From Pelagimonas sp. (lineage in GTDB: Bacteria; Pseudomonadota; Alphaproteobacteria; Rhodobacterales; Rhodobacteraceae), in NCBI GenBank assembly GCA_025210455.1, contig JAOARQ010000066.1, forward strand, positions 1-64,000: DNA of 64,000 nucleotides, in the 5' to 3' direction. A model generated the notes under the pieces. It was not told the DNA's origin and ran no database searches. It saw nothing but the letters and a program-made list of their open reading frames with translations. Within the stretch, counting starts at the first letter, position 1; each line of letters starts with the position of its first letter. A program made the translations under genes and the position numbers. Of this stretch, positions 8,741-19,465 are shown piece after piece.

Positions 8741-9795
8741 CAGGTGTAACGCTGCAAGGCGCCATCAAGCGCTATGGTGAAATCCAGGTCATCCACGGGG
8801 TCGATCTGCAGATTGATGACGGTGAATTCTGTGTGTTCGTGGGCCCTTCGGGCTGCGGAAAGTCCACTTTGCTGCGCATGATTGCCGGGCTGGAAGAAAC
8901 CACAGAGGGAACGATCAATATCGGTGCGCGCGACGTGACCCATTTGGATCCGGCCAAACGTGGTGTTGCCATGGTGTTTCAGACCTATGCGCTATACCCG
9001 CATATGACAGTGGCTGAAAATATGGGGTTTGGTCTGCGTATGAATGGCCACCCTAAGGCCGAGATCGAAGAGAAGGTGAAAAAGGCCTCTGCGATCCTGA
9101 AGCTGGATCAATATCTGACGCGCAAACCAAAAGCGCTTTCCGGTGGTCAGCGTCAGCGTGTGGCCATCGGCCGGGCCATTGTGCGTGGCCCGGAAGTGTT
9201 CCTGTTTGATGAGCCGCTTTCAAATCTTGATGCCGAACTGCGTGTCGACATGCGCGTGGAAATTGCCCGCCTGCATCAGGAAATCGGCGCCACCATGATT
9301 TATGTGACCCATGATCAGGTCGAAGCCATGACCATGGCAGATAAAATCGTTGTGCTGCGTGATGGCCGTATCGAACAGGTCGGTGCCCCGCTTGAGCTGT
9401 ATCGCAATCCCGATAACCGCTTTGTGGCAGGGTTCATTGGGTCGCCTTCGATGAACTTTCTGGAATGCGACGTGGTGGATGGGCAGCTCACCAACCCTGC
9501 GTTTTCGGCCCCCATCACACCGCCTGTCGCTTTGCCTGATACACAAAGCAAAGTGACACTTGGCATTCGCCCGGAACATCTTGAGCTGGACCACAGCTCT
9601 GATCAGCTTACCATTGAACTGACCGAGGCGCTGGGCGGCGTGTCTTACTGTTACCTGGGCGGTATCGGGGACACCCGCTTGATTGTCGAAGAACGCGGGG
9701 ACCATCGCAGCTCTGAGGGGGAGACGGTGGGTCTGAATATCCCTGCGGATCGCATTTTCCTGTTTGATCCGGAAACCGGCGCCCGCATTCGCTAG
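8737..9795 (+). CDS. Sugar ABC transporter ATPase (UgpC/MalK-type)
   Basis: 352 residues. Walker A GPSGCGKST, the Q-loop in MVFQTYALYPHMTV, the signature LSGGQRQRVAIGR, Walker B VFLFDEPLSNLD and the switch His in YVTHDQ are all intact. A C-terminal TOBE/OB region follows from about residue 240 (LGIRPEHLEL). The ATG overlaps the IclR stop, so regulator and ATPase are coupled. The locus otherwise lacks an ATPase for the two permeases, so this one completes the importer. Peripheral inner-membrane protein. Confidence 0.93.
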   Translation: MTGVTLQGAIKRYGEIQVIHGVDLQIDDGEFCVFVGPSGCGKSTLLRMIAGLEETTEGTINIGARDVTHLDPAKRGVAMVFQTYALYPHMTVAENMGFGLRMNGHPKAEIEEKVKKASAILKLDQYLTRKPKALSGGQRQRVAIGRAIVRGPEVFLFDEPLSNLDAELRVDMRVEIARLHQEIGATMIYVTHDQVEAMTMADKIVVLRDGRIEQVGAPLELYRNPDNRFVAGFIGSPSMNFLECDVVDGQLTNPAFSAPITPPVALPDTQSKVTLGIRPEHLELDHSSDQLTIELTEALGGVSYCYLGGIGDTRLIVEERGDHRSSEGETVGLNIPADRIFLFDPETGARIR

Positions 9796-9824
9796 ACCCA
9801 GCTTTGCGTGAGTTGATCGTTTGT

Positions 9825-9856
9825 AAAAAAGACCGCCCGGAAAACACCGGGCGGTC
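9825..9856 (-). terminator. Rho-independent terminator between convergent genes
   Basis: GACCGCCCGG (9831-9840) and CCGGGCGGTC (9847-9856) form a perfect 10-bp stem with a 6-base loop. The minus-strand product ends in a run of six U, so it mainly serves the hydrolase gene on the minus strand; it may also slow transcripts coming from the ATPase gene. Confidence 0.85.
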
Positions 9857-9883
9857 CAGATTACCTAGGTCAAGGGACCCAGC

Positions 9884-10936
9884 TTACGCGTTGAAGAACT
9901 CAGCTGTGGCATCGCATGATGCTTTGACGGCCTCGGGCTTCCAGTAGAAATCGACGTGGCTGAATTCGTCAAAGGCCAGTTCTTTGTGATCGTTGGTCAG
10001 CTTTTCGATGAAGTTGGTCGAGCAGATCGCAGTGACAGCAGATGTGCCATAGATGGTCAGCGACGGTTGAACGATCTTGTCGGCATAGTGCTCACAGATC
10101 GAGAACAGCGACTGCGTGGTCTGGTCGCCGATGTGTTCTAGGGAGAAATTCTCGACCTTACCGGGACCCGCGACGCCATCTTTGCCGTAGTAGTTATAGG
10201 TATCGTCCGACATCGGGATGCCAAGGGCGTTGAACTCTTCCCGCGTCATGTCGTCATTCAGAACGATCGGCCAAACATAGTCCGCCTCTCCGGTTTCGTA
10301 TTGTTTCTGCATCGAGGCGTTGGCGCCTGCGATCATTTGATCGACCATGCCACGATCACCCCACTGGAACGCATCCGACGCCATCATGCCCGAAACCATG
10401 GCGATTTTCTTGATGCGGTGGTCGGTTACGGCTGCGGATGCGATGGTCTGACCGCCCTGGCACACGCCCAGGCCAAAGATTTCGTCAACGAAAGGCAGGG
10501 AGCCCAGGTAAGACACCGCGTCCCAGGTGTTTTCAATCAGGCGGAAGTTGTAGCGCGACTTCATGAACTCGCCTTCAAGCGCCGGGCTGTCGCCCATGCC
10601 CAGATAGTCAAAGCCCAGGTAGATGAAGCCACGTGCCGCCATTTCGGGGCCGTAGGTCGCCGGGATCTGGCCTTTGACCTAAGGGAAGGGGCTGGCGCCG
10701 ACGATGGCTTTGTATTTTTTCGATGCGTCAAAACCTTCGGGCAGGTACAGATCGCCCGCAAGGTCTACGCCATAGGATTTGAAGGTGACAGAGTTTTTGC
10801 CAGCTGTGAGGGTCATGTGAGTAAGCCCTTCTGTTGAAGATTGGTTTGCGTTTGCGCGCCAGCCCGCGAGCGAGAGCAAGGAAGAGGTCGAGGCGGTCTG
10901 GAGAAGACGTCGTCTTGTGAATTTGATCATGGTCAT
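9884..10936 (-). pseudogene. Tat-exported alpha/beta hydrolase interrupted by an in-frame TAG
   Basis: The N-terminal part (10679-10936, 85 codons) opens with a twin-arginine-like signal (TRRRLLQTASTSSLLSLAG) and reads to VGASPFP, then TAG at 10679-10681. The same frame continues without shift (VKGQIPATYGPEMAARGF...) to 9884 for over 260 further codons. The second part has the nucleophile elbow GVCQGGQ with Cys as in dienelactone-hydrolase-like proteins, and a late HVDF His. The whole would be about 350 residues. A single CAG-to-TAG change would explain the break. It could be a recent nonsense mutation, a sequencing error or suppressed amber. Divergent from a TetR gene. Confidence 0.75.
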
Positions 10937-10974
10937 GCTCTGCTTGTCCGGGTGGCTTGGGTTTTGCCTTGCTC

Positions 10975-10996
10975 AAGTAAACTGCACACTTTACTT
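10975..10996. promoter_or_regulatory. Operator-like inverted repeat, site 1 of TetR/hydrolase promoter
   Basis: AAGTAAA (10975-10981) and TTTACTT (10990-10996) are exact inverted copies with an 8-base spacer. The site lies between the divergent hydrolase and TetR genes and matches the geometry of a second site 39 bases away. Likely bound by the adjacent TetR protein (inference). Confidence 0.65.
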
Positions 10997-11013
10997 ATGG
11001 GGGTGGGTGTAAT

Positions 11014-11035
11014 TTGTAAATAGACTCCTTTACTT
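11014..11035. promoter_or_regulatory. Operator-like inverted repeat, site 2 of TetR/hydrolase promoter
   Basis: TTGTAAA (11014-11020) and TTTACTT (11029-11035) form the same half-site pair with the same 8-base spacer as site 1; the inner five bases of each half are exact inverted copies and the outer two of the left half differ. It ends just before the ribosome site of the TetR gene, a position suited to autorepression. Confidence 0.6.
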
Positions 11036-11049
11036 TTGGGGTGGAAATC

Positions 11050-11637
11050 GTGAAACGTACTGAAAAGAAACGAAAAGATATCATAGATGCAGCCATTGAA
11101 GAGTTCCGCGAGCAGGGGTTTCTCGGGGCAACGACAACGTCAATCGCCAAGAAGGCCCAGGTTTCGAGTCGCACGCTCTACAATCACTTCGAAAGCAAAG
11201 AGGCGCTGTTCGAAGCGATTTCGGAGATCATGATCGAGCGAAACAATTGCATGGAACCCGTGCCCTATGACGCGGATCGTGACTTTACCGAGCAATTGAA
11301 GGACGCCTTGTGGCGGTATGTTGATGTGATCACCGAAGAAACCGCGATTGGACTAAACCGGATGGTTCTGTCAGAACTGATCCGCGACCTTGAACGGTCC
11401 CAGAAGTTCTTCACTGAGAGCGAAACCCACGACTATCCAATAACCAGGCTGATCACAGAAGCCATGGACGCAGGCGTGATCCGTAAGGCCGACCCAGGTT
11501 TCGCGACCAATCAGCTCCTGGTGCTCGTCAAAGGCTTCTTCTTTTGGCCAGAGTTCTTTTTGGGAGAAAATCCGACGCCCAAAGGCGTCATGGACGAATG
11601 TATCGCGATGTTTATGGCCTTCTACCAAGGTGACTAA
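11050..11637 (+). CDS. TetR-family transcriptional regulator
   Basis: 195 residues from a GTG at 11050, chosen because GGGGTGG lies just upstream; a GTG at 11041 in the same frame is possible but would have no ribosome site. The N-terminal helix-turn-helix is clear (FLGATTTSIAKKAQVSSRTL, then YNHFESKEALFEAI). The C-terminal ligand domain resembles AcrR-type proteins. It diverges from the broken Tat hydrolase and probably regulates it and itself through two AAGTAAA-type sites. The ligand is unknown. Confidence 0.88.
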   Translation: MKRTEKKRKDIIDAAIEEFREQGFLGATTTSIAKKAQVSSRTLYNHFESKEALFEAISEIMIERNNCMEPVPYDADRDFTEQLKDALWRYVDVITEETAIGLNRMVLSELIRDLERSQKFFTESETHDYPITRLITEAMDAGVIRKADPGFATNQLLVLVKGFFFWPEFFLGENPTPKGVMDECIAMFMAFYQGD

Positions 11638-11887
11638 CTAAAAAGCGGGCAACGTAAGGCTATCCCGGTTTGTGTTTTACTTTGGCACAATGCCGTCCGA
11701 CAATGAGTTGGACGATGTGGCGGCCTAGATTGAAGATAAATGCATCTCGTAACCTAGACTGATGTGCATCTGGCGCTGAAAGTTGGCTTTGTTTGAGAGC
11801 TGTTCGGTCGAAAACGGAACCTGTATTACACACCACTGGGGCGGATATTTGCTAAGCGCCAGAATAGCAGCCAGAGCTGTTGCAAGC

Positions 11888-13399
11888 CTATGAAGTGAAC
11901 AGATCCTTATACGTCTCACGCAGCTGATTTTTCTGAACCTTCCCCATCGTATTGCGTGGCAGCTCTTTGACAAGGAACAGCTTTTTGGGTTGTTTGAACC
12001 GCGCTAGCTTTTCCGACAGTGCGGCTGCGATACCCTCTAAATCTGGGGTGGTGCCGGGTTGGGCCACCAAAATACCGACGGGGGATTCGCCAAAGTCCGG
12101 GTGCGGCACGCCGATTACCGCACTTTCCAGAACACCGTCTTGTTCATCCAGGATCAGTTCGATTTCCTTGGGGTAGATGTTGAACCCGCCTGAAATGATC
12201 AGATCCTTGTTGCGCCCAACGATTGTGACATAGCCATCTTCATCCATACTGGCGAGATCCCCGGTTATAAAGAACCCATCTTCGCGCAGCTCGGCAGCGG
12301 TTTTTTCCGGCATCTGCCAGTAGCCCTTAAAGACGTTTTCGCCGCGCACTTCGATGATCCCAATCTCACCTTGCGGCAGCTCAGCACCCTGATCATCGCA
12401 GATTTTCAGCTCAACACCGGGCAGGGGCAAGCCAACCGTGCCGGCGCGGCGCTCGCCTTCGTAGGGGTTTGAGGTGTTCATATTGGTTTCGGTCATACCA
12501 TAGCGTTCCAGAATGCGATGCCCGGTGCGCTCTTCGAACTGAATATGCGTATCCGCCAGCAAAGGGGCGGATCCAGAAATGAACAGCCGCATATTGGCGG
12601 TCAGATCTTTGGTAAACCGCGCATCGCCCAGAAGGCGCGTGTAAAAGGTTGGAACGCCCATCATCGAGGTGGCGCGCGGCATGTGATCAAGAATTGCATC
12701 CAGATCAAAGCGGGGCAGGAAGACCATGGCCCCGCCCACCAAAAGCATCACATTGGTGGCAACAAACAGACCATGGGTGTGAAAAATCGGCAGCGCATGA
12801 AGCAGGGTGTCATCCGCCGTGAATTGCCATTCTTTGACCAAGGTGCGCGCATTGGACAGCAGGTTATTCTGCGTCAGCATCGCCCCCTTGGACCGCCCTG
12901 TGGTGCCAGATGTATAAAGGAAGGCCGCAAGATCTTCGCCGTCACGATCTACGGTATCAAAACTGTCTGGCATCTTGTCGGCGTGCTCTGTCAGGCTGCC
13001 CGACCCGTCAGCGTTCAGCGTCATGATGCCCGCCCCCAGTGCCTGCGCCATTGGGGCAAGTGTGGCTTCATTGCGGGCGTCGCAGACAACCAGAAGCGCA
13101 CCGCTGTTCTCAATAAAGTAAGACAGTTCGTCCGCGGTATAGGCGGTGTTAAGCGGCAAGAAGATCAGCCCCGCCTGCGCGCAGGCCGCATAGAGCGCCA
13201 GCGTCTCAGGCGATTTTTCGATCTGCGCGGCGACACGATCACCGGGGTGTAAGCCCTTTTGGCTCAATGTGTTTGCGATACGGGCGGTGAGTGCCAGAAA
13301 ATCCTGATGTGAAAGCGTTTCACCCGATGCAAGGTGCAAAAATGGCGTGGTCTTGCCTGCGTGGATGCCAAAAAGCGCGTCGAAAAGTGGATTGGCCAT
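11888..13399 (-). CDS. matB: Malonyl-CoA synthetase
   Basis: 503 residues from the ATG at 13397-13399, which follows AAGGGGAACCAAA; the longer frame to 13594 starts in sequence with no ribosome site. An ANL-superfamily adenylating enzyme: the P-loop-like YTSGTTGRSKGAM, the RYGMTETNMNTSNPYEGER stretch characteristic of malonyl-CoA ligases, the TGDLASMD hinge Asp region, and the C-terminal catalytic Lys in PRNTMGKVQKNQL. It activates malonate with CoA and ATP. No malonyl-CoA decarboxylase or malonate transporter is next to it; its upstream neighbour is fadH on the same strand, separated by a GC-rich hairpin. Confidence 0.9.
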   Translation of the reverse strand: MANPLFDALFGIHAGKTTPFLHLASGETLSHQDFLALTARIANTLSQKGLHPGDRVAAQIEKSPETLALYAACAQAGLIFLPLNTAYTADELSYFIENSGALLVVCDARNEATLAPMAQALGAGIMTLNADGSGSLTEHADKMPDSFDTVDRDGEDLAAFLYTSGTTGRSKGAMLTQNNLLSNARTLVKEWQFTADDTLLHALPIFHTHGLFVATNVMLLVGGAMVFLPRFDLDAILDHMPRATSMMGVPTFYTRLLGDARFTKDLTANMRLFISGSAPLLADTHIQFEERTGHRILERYGMTETNMNTSNPYEGERRAGTVGLPLPGVELKICDDQGAELPQGEIGIIEVRGENVFKGYWQMPEKTAAELREDGFFITGDLASMDEDGYVTIVGRNKDLIISGGFNIYPKEIELILDEQDGVLESAVIGVPHPDFGESPVGILVAQPGTTPDLEGIAAALSEKLARFKQPKKLFLVKELPRNTMGKVQKNQLRETYKDLFTS

Positions 13400-13479
13400 T
13401 TTGGTTCCCCTTGGTGTTCGTAGCGTTCTGCTGGATTTAGAACAGTTTTGAGGGGCTGGTAAAGATGATCTGCGAAAGT

Positions 13480-13505
13480 GCCCGGGCGAAGACGCCCGCC
13501 CGGGC
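13480..13505 (-). terminator. GC-rich hairpin after fadH
   Basis: GCCCGGGCG (13480-13488) pairs perfectly with CGCCCGGGC (13497-13505) across 8 bases, starting 10 bases after the fadH stop on the minus strand. It lacks a U-run, so it may be an imperfect terminator or a processing/stability element between fadH and matB. Confidence 0.5.
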
Positions 13506-13514
13506 GGATAAGCC

Positions 13515-15566
<2,052 letters not shown>

Positions 15567-15587
15567 TCACATGATCCGCGCTGGGCT

Positions 15588-15605
15588 GTCACGTTCAAAC
15601 GTGAC
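15588..15605. promoter_or_regulatory. Perfect 18-bp palindrome upstream of fadH
   Basis: GTCACGTT-CA-AACGTGAC: two 8-base halves with a 2-base centre, 49-66 bases upstream of the fadH start and just after the end of the methyltransferase gene. The tight centre favours a dimeric DNA-binding protein over an RNA hairpin. The regulator is unknown; a fatty-acid repressor is a reasonable guess. Confidence 0.55.
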
Positions 15606-15616
15606 GTCAGAATGAT

Positions 15617-16231
15617 TCAGACCTTACGTGCCACCACCAGTTGGTTCGGCAATGAGGCCGGATAGCCGCCGGTTTCAAGGATTTCAAAACCAGCTTTCTG
15701 AATCATCTGTTCCCAGGTGCTTTGTTTGAATGAATGCACAGGTTTGGGCGCTTTCCCAATCAGTTGCATGGCTTTGATCAGCGGCGCAAAGTAGAATTTA
15801 TGCCCCAGACAGGGGGTTTTTGAAATGAACAGACCTTCGCTATGCAGCTGGGTGTGAATCTGCGCCAGAACATCCTGCGGATTGGGGACAAGATGGAACA
15901 GGTTAAACCCCAAAACCGCATCATATTGGGCGATCCCCCCGGCCTGAGCAGCGTCTGAGGTTTCAAATGTCAGGTTCGCGATATCGGTGGATTTGTCATT
16001 GGCAATGCGGATCATATCCGAAGCAAAATCCGTGCCCAGATAGCGTTTTACCGAAGGTGCCAAAAGCACCGCCGTGCTGCCTGTGCCGCAGCCCAGTTCT
16101 AACACAGACATATCCTCGGACAGCCAGTGTTTCACCCGCGCCAGTGAGCCCTGATAGGAGGCCTGATCCTTGATCGGTTGCTGGGCGTATTTGTCGGCGA
16201 TCTTGTTCCAGAAAGCGGTTGGCTGAGGCAT
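15617..16231 (-). CDS. Class I SAM-dependent methyltransferase
   Basis: 204 residues from the ATG at 16229-16231 (preceded by AAGGACACAAA). Motif I VLELGCGTGST around residue 50, an acidic strand-2 end (LGTDFASDM), and YDAVLGFNLFHLV as the motif II/post-II region mark a Methyltransf_11/25-type fold. Nothing shows the acceptor substrate. It lies between fadH and msrA on the same strand but with gaps on both sides, so no operon partner points to its role. Soluble, cytoplasmic. Confidence 0.85.
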   Translation of the reverse strand: MPQPTAFWNKIADKYAQQPIKDQASYQGSLARVKHWLSEDMSVLELGCGTGSTAVLLAPSVKRYLGTDFASDMIRIANDKSTDIANLTFETSDAAQAGGIAQYDAVLGFNLFHLVPNPQDVLAQIHTQLHSEGLFISKTPCLGHKFYFAPLIKAMQLIGKAPKPVHSFKQSTWEQMIQKAGFEILETGGYPASLPNQLVVARKV

Positions 16232-16332
16232 TTTGTGTCCTTGGTCAAATCTACTGTGTCTTGCCAACAGCTAGTGGGACAGCGGGGATCGGGCAATCGC
16301 CGGGAAACGTATAGGGCCTGTGCAAAATGAAA

Positions 16333-16356
16333 TGGCCCGGTGAGAACACCGGGCCA
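16333..16356 (-). terminator. Terminator after msrA
   Basis: TGGCCCGGTG (16333-16342) pairs perfectly with CACCGGGCCA (16347-16356) around an AGAA loop. On the minus strand it follows the msrA stop by 9 bases and leads into a moderately U-rich tail (TTTCATTTTG). Confidence 0.75.
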
Positions 16357-16365
16357 ATGCAAGGG

Positions 16366-16866
16366 TTAGACTGTGCGCTTTGGCAACACCCAGTTCGGGC
16401 GCGCAAAGTGGCAGGTATAGCCATCTGGCAGGCGCTGCAGGTAATCCTGATGCTCTGGCTCGGCTTCCCAGAAATCCCCGACGGGTTCAACTTCGGTGAC
16501 AACCTTGCCGGGCCACAGCCCGCTGGCATCGACGTCAGCGATGGTGTCCAGCGCCACCTGTTTTTGCGCATCATCCACATAATAGATGGCAGAGCGATAG
16601 CTCATGCCGCGGTCATTGCCCTGACGGTTTGGAGTGCTTGGGTCGTGGATCTGAAAGAAGAACTCAAGCAGCTTGCGATAGCTTGTCTTGGTCGGGTCAA
16701 ACAGAATTTCAATGCCTTCGGCGTGGGTGCCATGGTTACGATAGGTCGCGTTTGGCACATCCCCACCGGTATAGCCCACACGGGTCTTTTGCACGCCGGG
16801 CAGGTTGCGGATCAGTTCCTGCATGCCCCAAAAACAGCCTCCGGCCAGTACAGCGCGTTCCGTCAT
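16366..16866 (-). CDS. msrA: Peptide methionine-S-sulfoxide reductase A
   Basis: 166 residues. The catalytic Cys11 sits in AGGCFWG at the N-terminus, followed by [21 protein letters not shown], all diagnostic for MsrA. There is no cleaved signal, so it repairs oxidised methionines (the S epimer) in cytoplasmic proteins. Its ATG overlaps the msrB stop (ATGA), so both stereospecific repair enzymes are made from one message. Resolving cysteines at the C-terminus, present in some MsrA, are not visible here. Confidence 0.96.
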   Translation of the reverse strand: MTERAVLAGGCFWGMQELIRNLPGVQKTRVGYTGGDVPNATYRNHGTHAEGIEILFDPTKTSYRKLLEFFFQIHDPSTPNRQGNDRGMSYRSAIYYVDDAQKQVALDTIADVDASGLWPGKVVTEVEPVGDFWEAEPEHQDYLQRLPDGYTCHFARPNWVLPKRTV

Positions 16867-17312
16867 GTGATATCCTCTACCTGATTTACGTATTGGCCAT
16901 AGCCTTCGTCATCCATGTCGTCGCGATGGATAAAGCGCAAGGCGGCCGAATTGATGCAATAGCGCAGGCCACCACGGTCGCTGGGGCCATCGGGAAACAC
17001 ATGGCCAAGGTGGCTGTCCCCGTGGCGTGATCGCACTTCGGTGCGGATCATACCGTGGGTGGTATCGCGCAGCTCGACAATGTTGTCTTCTACGATGGGT
17101 TTCACGAAACTGGGCCAGCCGCAGCCGGATTCATATTTCGAAGCCGAGGCAAACAGGGGCTCGCCCGAAACGATATCCACGTAGATGCCCGGTTCCTTGT
17201 TATCCAGATATTCCCCAGTACCGGGGCGTTCAGTGCCGTTTTCCTGCGTGACGCGATATTGTTCTTCGTCCAGAGCCGCAATGGCTTCGGGGCGGCGCTC
17301 ATAGCTTGTCAT
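16863..17312 (-). CDS. msrB: Peptide methionine-R-sulfoxide reductase B (zinc-free form)
   Basis: 149 residues from the ATG at 17310-17312, which has AGGAGTGTGACC before it. SGCGWPSF (Cys64) and the catalytic Cys119 in [11 protein letters not shown] are present. The two CxxC zinc pairs seen in many MsrB proteins are absent ([11 protein letters not shown] replaces the first), so this is the zinc-less form. It reduces the R epimer of methionine sulfoxide, complementing the overlapping msrA gene. Confidence 0.95.
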   Translation of the reverse strand: MTSYERRPEAIAALDEEQYRVTQENGTERPGTGEYLDNKEPGIYVDIVSGEPLFASASKYESGCGWPSFVKPIVEDNIVELRDTTHGMIRTEVRSRHGDSHLGHVFPDGPSDRGGLRYCINSAALRFIHRDDMDDEGYGQYVNQVEDIT

Positions 17313-17486
17313 GGTCACACTCCTGTTTCTGATCACATCCTAATAGGTAGAACGACGCAAGGGAATGAAAAGGGTTTTGTCGCAAGGTTGACAGATCCGT
17401 GTTTGCGCCTTGTTTGCGCCACATTTTGGTGCCATTTAAGCCCTGAGTGACACTATTTTTTCTCCCAAGGAATGATGGGGTCGCTC

Positions 17487-17515
17487 CGGGCGCCGGGATG
17501 GCAGCCTGGCGCCCG
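17487..17515 (-). other. GC-rich hairpin between queG and msrB
   Basis: CGGGCGCCGGG (17487-17497) pairs with 17505-17515 (11 bp, one G-U) around a 7-base loop. It lies 25 bases after the queG stop on the minus strand. The T-rich flank is on the plus-strand side, where no gene ends, so its role as a queG terminator is uncertain. Confidence 0.4.
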
Positions 17516-17539
17516 ATATTTCATATCTTTTTCTAAAAC

Positions 17540-18583
17540 TCAGGTCATTTGCGCCACAGCCCATTGCGCAGCATCGCGAACGGTTTCGTCGGTGTCGGTC
17601 AGCAGAGCCTGCGCTGCGGGCTTAAGCGATGTATCATTTGAATTGCCAATAGCATAGAGCACATTGCGCACAAAGCGGTCGCGCCCGATCCGTTTGATCG
17701 GGCTGCCAGAAAACAGCGCGCGAAAGCTGGGATCATCCAGCGCGGCTAGATCCGACAGGGCCGGGGCGCGCAATTCATCCCGTGCGTGGTATTTTGCCTC
17801 TTGTGCGGTCTGGGCGAATTTGTTCCAGGGGCAGGCGGCCAGACAATCATCACAGCCATAGATGTGATTGCCCAGTTTGCTGCGCAGCTCGGGTGCGATG
17901 GGGCCTTTGTGTTCGATGGTCAGATAGGAAATGCAGCGGCGCGCATCCAACTGGTAAGGGGCGGGAAAGGCATCGGTGGGGCAGGCTGTCAGGCAGGCTT
18001 TGCAAGAACCGCAGTGATCCACCTCGGCCGCATCCTTTGGCAGATCCAGCGTGGTAAAAATCGAGCCGATGAAAAACCAGCTGCCCAGTTCGCGGCTGAC
18101 AAGATTGGTGTGTTTGCCCTGCCAGCCCAGCCCCGCCGCCATGCCCAGAGCCTTTTCCGGAACGGGGGCGGTATCAACAAAGACCTTGATCTGAGCCTCA
18201 TGCCCCTGTTTGGCGGCGGCTTCGATCAGCCAGCGGCCAAGGCGTTTCAGGCGCTTTTTGGCCACATCGTGATAATCGCGGTTCTGGGCATAAACGCTGA
18301 TCGCACCGCGATCCTTCTGGTTCAGGATTTGCCGGGGATCGTGATCCGGCCCATAGTTTTCCGCCAGCATGATCACCGAACGCGCCTCGGGCCACAGCAC
18401 ATCAGGTGCGCCGCGCCAATGCATGCGATCTGCCATCCAGCCCATCTGCCCGTGATACCCCGCAGCCACAAAAGCCCTTAGCCGTTCCATCACCTGCGGC
18501 ACATCAGAGGGGCTGCAAATGCGGGTGGCGGAAAAGCCCACCTCGGCAGAGGTTTCCAGCAGTTGAGCTTTCAGATCGGTCAC
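17540..18583 (-). CDS. queG: Epoxyqueuosine reductase
   Basis: 347 residues, starting at a GTG (18581-18583) with GGATAGG upstream. It performs the last step of queuosine synthesis in tRNA, reducing epoxyqueuosine with cobalamin and two [4Fe-4S] clusters. The ferredoxin-like Cys clusters are [12 protein letters not shown] and [10 protein letters not shown] around residues 190-250. A short C-terminal HEAT-like stretch follows ([17 protein letters not shown]), as in other QueG proteins. No other queuosine gene is nearby. The downstream GST gene is on the same strand 69 bases upstream of this start. Confidence 0.95.
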   Translation of the reverse strand: MTDLKAQLLETSAEVGFSATRICSPSDVPQVMERLRAFVAAGYHGQMGWMADRMHWRGAPDVLWPEARSVIMLAENYGPDHDPRQILNQKDRGAISVYAQNRDYHDVAKKRLKRLGRWLIEAAAKQGHEAQIKVFVDTAPVPEKALGMAAGLGWQGKHTNLVSRELGSWFFIGSIFTTLDLPKDAAEVDHCGSCKACLTACPTDAFPAPYQLDARRCISYLTIEHKGPIAPELRSKLGNHIYGCDDCLAACPWNKFAQTAQEAKYHARDELRAPALSDLAALDDPSFRALFSGSPIKRIGRDRFVRNVLYAIGNSNDTSLKPAAQALLTDTDETVRDAAQWAVAQMT

Positions 18584-18652
18584 ATGCCTATCCGTTCTTG
18601 GGGATATCCCACCCCTTGGATGATATTCGGTAAGAGCCTTGCCCGCCCGTGA

Positions 18653-19318
18653 TCAGAAATCAAGATCGGCGTAATGCGGCGGTGGGGGAAAGCCAGAAAC
18701 CTGATCAGCAAGAATGCTGCGAAAGGCGGGGCGGGATTTGATCTTGGCGTACCAGTCTTTCACCACCTCTGAACGGTTCCAGTCCACATCTGAAATATAG
18801 TCCAGCGCGCTCAGATGCGCGGCGGCGGCGAAATCAGCCAGAGTCATGTTATCGCCTGCCAGCCACCGGCGGTGATCCAGCAGCCAAGCCATGTAATCAA
18901 GATGATACTTGATTGCGCGGGCCCCGGATTTCACATTCGAGCTATCGGGAAAACCGCGCTTCATCATCTTTTTGTTCACCCGCTCATACAGCAGCTTTGA
19001 GGTGACCTCGTGATGGAACTTGTCATCAAACCAAGATACCAGCCGGCGCACCTCATAGCGGGCATCTGCTGATTTGGGCATCAGGGCGGGGTCTGGGTAT
19101 TTCTCTTCTAGCCACTCACAGATGGCCCCCGATTCGGCCATGATCTTGCCGTCGATCTTCAGCACCGGCACTTTGGCCGCCGGGTTGCGGCGCAGGAAAT
19201 CAGGATCCTGTTCCCAATAGCGTTCTTCCGCCAATTCGCATTCGATTTTCTTTTCAGCAAGACACAGGCGGACCTTGCGACAAAACGGCGAGAGCGGAAC
19301 GTGGTAAAGCTTGGCCAT
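18653..19318 (-). CDS. Glutathione S-transferase family protein
   Basis: 221 residues. The N-terminal thioredoxin-like domain (LYHVPLSPFCRKVRLCLAEK, then NPAAKVPVL with the cis-Pro and ESGAICEWLE) binds glutathione. An all-helical C-terminal domain follows from about residue 90 (LAGDNMTLADFAAAAHLSAL). The Ser/Cys pair in SPFC could provide the activating residue. It is a stand-alone gene upstream of queG on the same strand. Substrate is unknown; cytoplasmic detoxification or reductive roles are typical of the family. Confidence 0.9.
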   Translation of the reverse strand: MAKLYHVPLSPFCRKVRLCLAEKKIECELAEERYWEQDPDFLRRNPAAKVPVLKIDGKIMAESGAICEWLEEKYPDPALMPKSADARYEVRRLVSWFDDKFHHEVTSKLLYERVNKKMMKRGFPDSSNVKSGARAIKYHLDYMAWLLDHRRWLAGDNMTLADFAAAAHLSALDYISDVDWNRSEVVKDWYAKIKSRPAFRSILADQVSGFPPPPHYADLDF

Positions 19319-19465
19319 GAATTTCCCGGAAAACGTGATCGTCTTTCCCTATGCCGCGAAGCGTGCATGGTTTCAAGCGCCTGACCGGCTGACGTGCGGA
19401 TCTTGGCCAAAAACGAGTTTATGTCACATCTTCCCACAGGGGGATACGGGCGCTAAACAGCGCCT

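Noticed and set aside
11638-11887. Possible insertion-sequence or gene remnant between the TetR gene and matB
   Set aside because: Base composition is slightly lower in GC, but I could find no terminal repeats, no target duplication and no translated similarity, so it is treated as plain intergenic DNA.
13404-13419. Possible LexA box (GTTC repeat) before matB
   Set aside because: The two GTTC copies are separated by 8 bases, not the 7 required by the alphaproteobacterial GTTC-N7-GTTC box.
16863-17312. Missing zinc-binding CxxC pairs in MsrB as a sign of inactivation
   Set aside because: Zinc-free MsrB is a well-known form, and both active-site Cys are present.
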